This document shows positions 46,421 to 54,134 of a stretch of DNA of 64,000 nt, in pieces. The DNA comes from Escarpia spicata (taxonomy: Eukaryota > Annelida > Polychaeta > Sabellida > Siboglinidae): positions 16,416,033-16,480,032 of the forward strand of contig OZ023213.1 of NCBI GenBank assembly GCA_963995525.1, written 5' to 3'. A program made the position numbers and the translations under genes. Below the pieces are notes generated by a model. The model saw only the letters and a program-made list of their open reading frames with translations, searched no databases and had not been told where the DNA came from. Position 1 is the first letter of the stretch, and each line of letters opens with the position of its first letter.

Positions 46421-46963
46421 TCGCTCACTTGCCCCGCCAGGGATGATGTTTGTAGTTCGGGATGTATCCGTCACAGGGCTCTATTGCACGCAAGCGTGCA
46501 AGAGACACGAATTTGGGCAGTACTCCTACATTTAGTTTACAACTTATCCGTCAGATGACACCACTTGTAGTTCACGACCTATCCGAATTTAGTTCACACA
46601 AAAATCCGCTAGGTGGCGCTTCTTGGCAACCAATTTGAGTTCGAAAAAAATCCGATAGGTGACGCTGTTTTTCGTTCCGAAACATTCCGACAGATGGCGC
46701 GTTTTAGTTCTGAAAAATCACTATTTGGTTCGTGACCTATCCGATAGGTGGCGCCACGAGCTCATTTGCATAACTAGCCACGCCCACAATGCCCAGCTCG
46801 CTCGTGATTGGTCAATTTCACAACTAACCATGCCCATATAAGGTCATTTATGCAAATTAGGCAACCTCATTTGCATAATTGGCGGGAAAGGGTTTGGAGC
46901 GGCCATGTGGAAAAGTCCTATCTCTTAACATGGGATTTCCACAGGGGCGCTCCACCATACGGC

Positions 46964-46985
46964 GTACTTAACCTACATTACTACT
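46964..46985 (-). repeat. Terminal inverted repeat, right, palindromic element
   Basis: Inverse complement AGTAGTAATGTAGGTTAAGT AC, two mismatches from the left end. Confidence 0.85.
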
Positions 46986-46991
46986 CGCACT
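46986..46991. repeat. Target site duplication, right copy (CGCACT)
   Basis: Identical to 34,329-34,334, immediately outside the right TACTACT end. Removing the element plus one copy restores the host exon frame. Confidence 0.9.
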
Positions 46992-47021
46992 TCACCACTC
47001 GCAGACATGTCGAACAGCATT
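46992..47021 (-). CDS. Host LLTP-like gene, exon 5' part across the insertion
   Basis: Removing 34,335-46,985 and one CGCACT copy joins this segment (MLFDMSASGE on the minus strand) directly to VRRVYYPDNEDT with the frame intact, giving FDMSASGEVRRVYYP as expected for the family. The proposed acceptor is CGCCAG|AATG; an alternative CAATAG at about 47,034 also keeps the frame. On the occupied allele the frame enters the element and meets a TAG within about 20 nt. Exons with the signal peptide must lie further right. Confidence 0.75.
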   Translation of the reverse strand, partial: NAVRHVCEW

Positions 47022-49525
47022 CTGGCGGAGTAATTATCTATTGCAGTACATTTTACGTATCTCCATAAATGCACCTATAGCTGCATATGTAGCCACACAT
47101 GCACAAAACTACACAAACGCGCACGCGCATGGACGCACTTCCCCTGGCTTAGATGACACTATGTATACTGATCAACATGTAATTGTTAAAATATCCAGTT
47201 ATGATAATTGCATGAATGTTTTTTTAATGTCGTATGACATTTATCAATTTTTTTCAAGAACACCCCTATGTGTCCTTGTTCGTTCGTGGGAAAATTGAGA
47301 ACATGTAATCACATTAATAAATGTTTCTATTAAAATTTAGCACAATACATTTTTATGGCACAACAAAATACACATACCTTTTACTGAAGTCTAATTTTGA
47401 TATCTTCTGTTTGAAATCTGTAAAAGAAATATATATTTCGCAACATTATTCTTCGTGGGCAAAGCGACCCTCAACTCCTCAAGCATTACATGCCATCTAT
47501 AGGTCCTGCCCTGTAACTGCCAGCGTAATCAACTTCAACGGATTAACAACACATAGGGCCCTAATGTGTAGACCATACTCGATTACGTTGTTATGCGGTT
47601 GCCACGGTGCTACCTGTTAATTGCACAATTATATTAATTAAACATGAAAAAAACAAATCAATCATTGATTAACACAAGACGTACCGATTTCAAGACAGTT
47701 TGCACGAAAATACGAAACAAACTACTAATGCACTATGCTAGTGACTTCGGAGTCGTCCTTGTCGAAATGGGACGAACAAACGTATATCTAATGACGAATA
47801 CGGTCGTTCGAAGCAGCGTTCGAAATAGCACTTGTCCGTTTGTCCGGGACAAGTTATTTTTGGCCCGGACAAGTAAAATGACTCTACATGGTTATTCGGT
47901 GGACAAGTGAAAATTTACATTAAATAGTGACATGTGCAACATTGCAAACTTTTTATTTGAGGAAATTCAAACGTAAATGAAGTTCGCTAGCAATCGCGCG
48001 CGTTCCAATTTTGTTAGTGTTTCGGCGTCTTGTCATTCCGCCGCCAGTGTGTTGTACGTCAGTGTCCGACCGAATTTAGTGCCTGCGTTAACAGGGTCAT
48101 CCGCTGAGCGCACCGACCTAGCTCTGTCATACGCGTAGGACAGACTCCGCATCAGCCATCGTTGATCGAGGCTGTATTTCACACAATCGTAAATCGTTCA
48201 GTTTGGCCGACGTACAACTTGCTCCCACAGATGGATCATATTTTTTGATGAACTTTGGAAACAGTAAACTTTTTATCGCTACCTGTTATTTGAATAATTG
48301 TATAGTTTTAACCATTATTACGTCTAACCCACGCGGACTCGGCAGTCTTCCAAGACTAAGTCAGAACTTACTCGTTAGCCGATCCAGATCGGTGACAATT
48401 TTCAAAACTTGTAATTGGCTCTCCAGTAAATATATGGTGCTGGTTGATAAACGGAATATTAATGAAATTTCAGAAGTGTTGTTGTATCTATGTAACATTT
48501 ATTTTAACCATAAATTGCGAGTTTTCGAAACCGAATTATGCAAGACGCGCGGCCGGGGACGGGGCGCCAACCGCCGTTGACATGTCGGCTTCCGCCAACT
48601 ACGGCGGTCTGCGCGCGGCAGCAATGTTACGACGTAACTAAATCTATACATTATTTTCCGCCTGGTAAATGTAATTCATGCACCGTTAAAACTGTTTTAT
48701 TATAATTGAAATGGTAATATAACATTTAGGAACAAATATGCGTTTGTTTGCTGATGATCAATATTGAATATTACCTTCGTTTGTAAAATACAGAACTTTG
48801 TTAATATTGAAGTTCATAAAGGTTTAACAAAATATTATCAGATTATATTATAGTTTATTATGATTTTTGTGACAACATTTCCTGGCTTTGCATTGGTCGT
48901 GTTCCTGGTTCAGTGACGTCTTCAATGACAAACTGATGCCAACATTTTACAGCAGTGTTATATGTTATATATATATATATGATTATATATACCATATTAA
49001 AGATAAACAGTTTTTGCAACATTATAAAACAAATAGCAAGGAAAACAGTTGTCTTCTATCAGCATCACTAAAATATTGGTATACATCATGTAATGTGTCT
49101 ACTTTTAATATTCGTGATGAATAATAATGGACCGGAAAATAGTTGCAACTATAATTTTGCAATTCCAAAATTTGAAGATTAAATCAAATGGTGTCTTTGA
49201 TCACAAATCACTCATATGTACATGCAACGAAACAGCAGGAACATTGTGTTGTTGTCATAAAAATAAGATAGACTTTTTACGTTTTTTCCGAAGCTTTGAT
49301 TCCCCTTCACAACCACTAGGAGTCTCGGACAAGTTAACTTTTTGGCGGACAAGTAGATTTCAAAACTTACTTGTCCGGCGGACAAGTAAATATTCTGGCT
49401 TATTTCTATCGCTGCGAAGTATTGCACAAGATTGTGTCATGGGTTGTCTATTGGTGTAGTCTGTGAGTGGTACTACCACCTGGCGACCAGGGCAGTGGGC
49501 ATTGCCGGTCGATCATTATAACGTG
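47022..49525. other. Host intron or flank between the two elements
   Basis: AT-rich sequence with no supported gene. It contains small hairpins built on ACTTGTCC/GGACAAGT (47,838-47,872 and 49,325-49,392). The last 70 bp (49,455-49,525) are GC-richer and could hold a host exon edge, but I could not establish one. Confidence 0.5.
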
Positions 49526-49538
49526 AGTAGTAAAGGAG
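49526..49538 (+). repeat. Polinton left terminus
   Basis: AGTAGTAAAGGAG, with 5'-AG as in Polintons. The inverted partner must lie to the right of 64,000. Confidence 0.65.
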
Positions 49539-49776
49539 ACCGCGCTGGCCCCCGACTCGTGCCGAGATCAAAGGAGATCAAAGGCACCGCGGGTCACAAA
49601 GATCAACAAAGGTCAAGCAAGTTGACCCGGCACGATTGAAAAATCTACTTATAAAAAATGAAATATCTTAAGTGGGTTTGACAGCTTACTTATAAAAAAC
49701 GTATGATTGATGAGTGTGGCAGGATGATTGATGAGTGTGGCGAGACAGTACGTAGCCGAGACAGACAGTACGTAGC

Positions 49777-50095
49777 GCCCCCTGGTGGGGCGAGATAGTA
49801 CCATTTCACTACCCCCTAGCGCCTCCTGGTGTCTTGTACTAGAAGGATATTCGTCTAGAAGGTTCGGAGATGGTTATGCTAGTACGAAAGAAGGTTATAT
49901 AGCGGTTATTTACCCTAGCGGTGGTATATTTGCGCCCCTGGTGTAGCGAGATAGTACCATTTCACTACCCCCTAGAGCCTCCTGGTGTCTTGTACTAGAA
50001 GGATATTCGTCTAGAAGGTTCGGAGATGGTTATACTAGTACGAAAGAAGGTTATATAGCGGTTATTTACCCTAGCGGTGGTATATTTCACCGAAC
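49777..50095. repeat. 156-bp direct duplication in the Polinton subterminal region
   Basis: Two copies beginning GCGCCCC-TGGTG-GCGAGATAG, containing CTAGAAGGTTCGGAGATGGT and ending in GCGGTGGTATATTT. Only a few substitutions. No coding content. Confidence 0.9.
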
Positions 50096-50280
50096 TTATA
50101 TAACGATATTAGTAGCGCCCTCTAGGTAACGGTTCTAGCACTTTGTATATTATAACAAGACCTTTGAACGAATCCCTTAGCTAGCGGCTATGCTATTCTT
50201 TCGCGCCATTCTTTTTTACAAACCTTCACCCGGTATGACGCTTGTTGTTGTTGTTGACACCAAGCGTAATCGGTAACAGG

Positions 50281-50440
50281 CGTCCAAAGTCCATTGAACG
50301 ATGCTGGCTGACTGAGCTGCTTTGGAGAATAATGCTACTGTATTATTCATACCGTAACTGCGTCCAAAGTCCATTGAACGATGCTGGCTGACTGGGCTGC
50401 ATTGGAGAATAATGCTACTGTATTATTCATACCGTAACCT
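50281..50440. repeat. 80-bp direct duplication in the Polinton subterminal region
   Basis: CGTCCAAAGTCCATTGAACG ... TATTATTCATACCGTAAC occurs twice head to tail, with three or so differences. Confidence 0.95.
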
Positions 50441-50573
50441 AGTAGGTAGATGTAAGCTTGTCTTTATAGAGGGTTCAGAACAACTAGTTGGAATATAGAG
50501 TTCAAACGGATAATAACGGTGTGAACATAAAGACAACGAGGAGTGCGGTGAGCAATATTATTATTATATTCTA

Positions 50574-51378
50574 CTATCCCCAGCGTACGCCGTAAGCACT
50601 GGGTGGTCCACCACCACTACCAGTACTGTTATAGGGAGGTCGAGGGGGGTCCGGATCAGGTCCGAAGCCGGCGCGAACCTCCACCAGCGAGGCGTCGGGG
50701 CGCTCCACCAGCGAGGCGTCGGGGCGCTCCACCAGCGAGGCACCGAGGCGTCGTACACCAGTCACAACGCACGTGCGAGCGGCCGGTACCGCGGGGCGGC
50801 GATATAACGTCGGCGGCGGTAGTTGCGTGTCCGGGTCGACGGCCGCCTCTGGCGGTGACGTAGGAGGTGCCTCCTGTCGTAGCGGCGCGCCCCAGCGGCC
50901 GGTCGTAGGAGGTGCCTCCTGTCGTAGCGGCGCGCCTCTAGGCAACCCCGAGCCCCAGCGGCTAACGGTGGTCGATTGAGTCCGCCTAGCGCAGTACCCA
51001 TCGTCAAACCACCGAGGCGCCTCATCAGGGTTATTCTTCCGGTCCCTGTGCCGTGGAAACGGCATAGCGCATTTGGCCTGTAAGAAAACAATAATAAACT
51101 ATAATATTACAGTGATTAAAAAAGGTCTACAGTTTAAATTGGTGGTGATATTATAGCGCATTTGTCCTGTAAGAAAACAAAGTCTTAAATAATAATAATA
51201 ATAATAATAATTAAATATACTACAGTGATTAAAAAAAGGGTCTACAGTTTAAATAATAAAATAGACCCACGGTATCGAAGGAACTGTAGTTTTTGTAAAT
51301 ATCGCTTAAATATTAAAAAGAAAGCGTGAATGTTAAAAAGGTATATGGGTAGTTACGTACCGTCCGTGAATATGCCAT
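50574..51378 (-). CDS. Spliced Pro-rich Polinton protein of unknown function
   Basis: Exon 1 (51,361-51,378) encodes MAYSRT and ends at GGACG|GTACGT. Exon 2 (50,574-51,077) starts after TTTTCTTACAG and continues in phase 0 as AKCAMPFPRHRDRKN..., 173 residues in total. Exon 2 has two internal repeats: APLRQEAPPT twice, and RPDASLVE/RLGASLVE three times. It is Pro/Arg-rich and probably disordered. It is divergent from the plus-strand gene at 51,838. An almost identical acceptor 89 bp upstream (near 51,168) lies in a duplicated segment and would lead to a stop soon after. No family recognised. Confidence 0.65.
51064..51260. repeat. 89-bp duplication containing a splice acceptor
   Basis: ATAGCGCATTTG-CCTGTAAGA and GTGATTAAAAAA-GGTCTACA TTTAAAT occur twice, 89 bp or slightly more apart. 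On the minus strand each copy has TTTTCTTACAG|G-CAAATGCGC. Confidence 0.85.
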
Positions 51379-51750
51379 GGTTTAGACTAGTCGAAAAGAC
51401 CGTGTAGTTCCATAAACGCCTTGTAACGGAATGTTGTTTACTGTAGAACTTCTAGAAGGTTCTAAAACACCACCTGACACGCGGCACGTAGGCCTCGTCA
51501 CGTAGGCCGGGTTGCGTAATGTTAAACATTTTAATAAAAGCTTAAAAGCATAAAATAAACGATCTATAAGGAGCTGTAAGGACTAGAGAATCTTATGGTA
51601 AACATATATTTAAAAATAAGACTCTATAAAAGCAATACGCCGTTTGTGCACTTCATAACCGAGCGGTTTTTTTCTAGTTTCAATAACCTTGGCAGACTCG
51701 GCTGTTGTGTGGTATACGTGTTTACGCGCACGCGCGCTATTCACCGTCCG

Positions 51751-51757
51751 CTTATAA
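51751..51757 (+). promoter_or_regulatory. TATA-like box for the RPA-like gene
   Basis: TTATAAG about 85 bp before the ATG at 51,838. A second candidate, CTATAAAAG, lies at 51,624. Which is used is not determined. Confidence 0.45.
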
Positions 51758-51837
51758 GTAGTTAGGCTAAGAGCGTCTATGTATTCACTCGGTTTTGACT
51801 GTTTTAACGTTTACGAACTTCCTCAGCCGCAGCAGTC

Positions 51838-52635
51838 ATGTCGACGACGGGTTCACCACCACCTATCAAACGAACGAAGAAGGCGAAGGCGAAGGGGAAG
51901 GCGGCCACCGCAGCAGATCAGACGTCGCCCGTCGGTATCAACGCATCCGGACCCCGATCGACACCACCCGCCGTCGCCGGCAGCAGCAGCCGGGGCGCGC
52001 CCGTAGCCCGACCGTCGACCATCGTTGCCGGTATCTGCGCGCCCGTAGCAGTGGCGACGTCGCCGCCGCCGCCGAGCTCCGAGCCTAGCAGTGCGTCGTC
52101 GCCACCCCCGCTACTCGTCCTTCCACCTTCGGTGAGTGTAAGCGAGCTTCTACAGGCGGGCGACGGTCTCTACTCGATAGCGCCCAACGTAAAGGTGGCC
52201 GCTATCTCATGGAGAACCCGGTGCACGTACGAGGGGTGTACCCAATGCCGTCGTAAGGTGTTTAGATCGTCGAACAGCATTCAGGTATGTGCCTCCCACG
52301 GGGTACAGCGCGAGGTGAGACATTATTTCGCGGTTCGGATGATGGTGAGGGAAGATGCGGAGGGGTCGGCCGAGGTATGGATCAGTCTATTCGACGACGC
52401 GATGACCAACCTCGTCCCCTACAAGGCCGACTATCTCGCCTCGATGAACCCCGACACACTGCGCGACACCGTCCTACAGATCGTCGGCACGGTCATCGAG
52501 GAGCTCGTCGTACGAAAGACAACGTGGGGGTCGGGGGCCCCGCCGACGTACACCGTTCGGAGTGTGGCGTCTAAGAAAAGCGACGATGATGATGATGATG
52601 ACGACGACGACGACGATGAGTATATTAACCGCTAA
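51838..52635 (+). CDS. RPA70 DBD-C-like zinc-ribbon OB-fold protein (candidate ssDNA-binding)
   Basis: 265 residues from ATG. Residues 1-100 are a Ser/Pro/Ala-rich, lysine-containing disordered region. Residues 120-230 look like the C-terminal OB domain of the RPA large subunit: AISWRTRCTYEGCTQCRRKV then VCASHG gives a zinc-ribbon pattern (C129, C134, C137, C151, H154), followed by strands RHYFAVRMMVREDAEG and EVWISLFDDAMTNLVP, matching the usual W-x-F-x-A-L order. The C-terminus is a long Asp run (DDDDDDDDDDDD), common in ssDNA-binding proteins. Role in element DNA replication next to PolB is inferred. In-frame GTGAGT donors within the ORF leave alternative splicing possible. Confidence 0.6.
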   Translation: MSTTGSPPPIKRTKKAKAKGKAATAADQTSPVGINASGPRSTPPAVAGSSSRGAPVARPSTIVAGICAPVAVATSPPPPSSEPSSASSPPPLLVLPPSVSVSELLQAGDGLYSIAPNVKVAAISWRTRCTYEGCTQCRRKVFRSSNSIQVCASHGVQREVRHYFAVRMMVREDAEGSAEVWISLFDDAMTNLVPYKADYLASMNPDTLRDTVLQIVGTVIEELVVRKTTWGSGAPPTYTVRSVASKKSDDDDDDDDDDDDEYINR

Positions 52636-52658
52636 CGATTCGTTTTTGTGTACTGTAG

Positions 52659-53564
52659 GACGTCGAAGAGGCACGGGCGCGGGCCCTCGACTCTATAATC
52701 ATCGATGCTTTGAGCGCCCTACCCACCGCCGCCGCCGATCTGCTACCGTCGGACACGCCGATGATATCCCTCGCCCTGCTCGAGGCCGCCACCACTCCGT
52801 GGACACCCTTGGTCGAGCCTACCTATCAACCACCGCTGCTAGTCGCTTGCGACTCACCGCCGTCGTATTCGAGCTCGACAGCATCGCCGCCGCCTCGGTC
52901 AACCGATACCAGTCTAGCAGGGGAAACTCGTGGCGAACCGCCGCCGCCTACGTATACGAGCCTATACCCGGTCCCGATCGACAGACCGGCGGATGATGAG
53001 GCGGCATCGACCGTGCTAATATCATCGGGAGACTCGAACGCGCAACAGGGATCGTCCGGCTCGGCGTCACCGTTTCTCGAGTTACCATCGTCCAGGCCGC
53101 CCCGAGCGTGCTTCGCGCCACCTCAGGATGCGGATTTGATGAGGGAGCTGATGAGCAATTTCGCCGAGGTGATCGGGGAAAGCATACTCGATCGTGCACG
53201 CCGTTACTGCGGTGAATGCGAGTCCAACGAAGGGTGCCCCTTTGTACATGTACAAGGGTACAGAGCCGGGCGCCCTAGCCGCCACTATCGGCGACTGTTC
53301 ACGGATGTGTTCAGTATATGCACTCGCTTCTTCCAATCCGTATTGACCGACTACTCGGATCGATCGTTAATACCGTGTTTGACGCGTATGATCCTGAACG
53401 TTCACGACCGATACGAGCTTCACGCGGATCGTCAAGCCGAAGTTCGTCTCGTACACCGGGTAACCGCGTGGTTCCTTGAGACCGACTGGCTCCACAGCCG
53501 CTCCGATTACGTGAGACTGGAGTCGGCGGTAACGGCCTACCTACTGGGAAGAGCTGATTTCTGA
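52659..53564 (+). CDS. Unknown Polinton protein, probable 3' exon
   Basis: The frame opens at 52,659, directly after TTTTTGTGTACTGTAG, a good 3' splice site whose TAG is also a stop in this frame. The first ATG is only at 52,761. If spliced it starts DVEEARARALDSIIIDALSA. A Pro/Ser-rich middle is followed by a helical, Cys-containing C-terminal domain (DLMRELMSNFAEVIGESILD, RYCGECESNEGCPFVH, FQSVLTDYSDRSLIPCLTRM). C, C, C and H could bind zinc. The in-phase donor may be GTGAGT near 52,132 in the RPA-like ORF, making an alternative product with a shared N-terminus. No family recognised. Confidence 0.55.
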   Translation, partial: DVEEARARALDSIIIDALSALPTAAADLLPSDTPMISLALLEAATTPWTPLVEPTYQPPLLVACDSPPSYSSSTASPPPRSTDTSLAGETRGEPPPPTYTSLYPVPIDRPADDEAASTVLISSGDSNAQQGSSGSASPFLELPSSRPPRACFAPPQDADLMRELMSNFAEVIGESILDRARRYCGECESNEGCPFVHVQGYRAGRPSRHYRRLFTDVFSICTRFFQSVLTDYSDRSLIPCLTRMILNVHDRYELHADRQAEVRLVHRVTAWFLETDWLHSRSDYVRLESAVTAYLLGRADF

Positions 53565-54062
53565 ACAGTGCTTAAAAAATGAACTTTAATGGCGAGAATT
53601 GCTTAATACAACCTTAGATCAAGAACTTTATTTTATATAACCGAAAAAGAAGAATAAAGCACACTTGTGCTGAATATCGCTTAATAACACACGTTTGTGG
53701 AGAACGTTTTAATAGAAAATATGCCTGCTTATTCGAATATGCGGTGCTTAATAAAGCACGTTTTGCTTGTTGTACGACGCTTAATAAAACGTTGAAACGT
53801 ATAAACACTCTTGTTGTTTACTATTACGAAAATCACCACTCCCGTCCTATACTTACACTCGCCTGTGATAAAGGCTGCAACACAACACACACACATAGTA
53901 GAAGGCGACCCTTTATTTTTAGCTCCACCGTTTCGCCTCACCGTAACTAGGGCAAAGATCGCCGTAGGGTCAACCCCGGTAATCAATAGTAGTAGTAGTC
54001 CTAGCGACGGCGGCGGCGGCGGCGGTAACAGTCATCATCACCACCACCACCCCACCCACCCG
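53565..54062 (+). terminator. Intergenic region with polyadenylation signals
   Basis: Repeated GCTTAATAAA-type motifs; AATAAA occurs near 53,750 and 53,787. They could end the transcript of the preceding gene. An open frame upstream of the PolB start (53,811 onward) is Ser/Gly/His-rich and probably not translated. Confidence 0.5.
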
Positions 54063-54070
54063 TATATAGA
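54063..54070 (+). promoter_or_regulatory. TATA box of the DNA polymerase gene
   Basis: TATATAGA lies 65 bp upstream of the ATG at 54,135, supporting that start rather than the ATG at 53,811. Confidence 0.6.
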
Positions 54071-54134
54071 GGCGTGTAGAGCTTCTTTTCAACTAATAAC
54101 GTGTTTGTTATTGGTCGCTCCGGCTGCAACAAAC

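Larger units (their letters stand above)
40933..46770 (-). repeat. Giant inverted repeat, right arm
   Basis: Reverse complement of the left arm with scattered substitutions (for example DLS versus DLL in gene A, VYHS versus VDHS in the intron frame) and a shorter CTCA block, which accounts for most of the arm length difference. Confidence 0.9.
34335..46985. mobile_element. Palindromic Polinton-like non-autonomous element, 12,651 bp
   Basis: Bounded by 22-bp terminal inverted repeats (left AGTAGTAAAGGAGGTTAAGT AC, right inverse AGTAGTAATGTAGGTTAAGT AC; 20 of 22 match) and a 6-bp target duplication, with 5'-AG ends as in Polintons. From about 34,455 to 46,770 it is one giant inverted repeat, each arm encoding genes A and B plus satellite blocks. 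It has no integrase, polymerase or capsid gene. It is inserted in a coding exon of the lipid-transfer gene. Arms differ by point changes and satellite length, so the palindrome is not a simple read artefact. Family assignment rests on termini and duplication length. Confidence 0.8.

Noticed and set aside
34335..46985. Palindrome as a pure sequencing or assembly fold-back artefact
   Set aside because: Arms differ by substitutions, small indels and repeat lengths, the outer ends have distinct sequence, and a 6-bp target duplication brackets the whole unit. Read-level checking is still advisable.
52620..52658. A 39-nt intron with GTATAT donor, CTAAC and TGTAG acceptor joining the RPA-like ORF to the next ORF
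   Set aside because: Splicing it out puts the downstream sequence in a frame that stops after 13 codons; phase does not match the next ORF.
53811..54134. N-terminal extension of the polymerase from the ATG at 53,811
   Set aside because: Low-complexity His/Gly/Ser sequence covering polyadenylation signals and a TATA box; the ATG at 54,135 directly precedes the zinc fingers.
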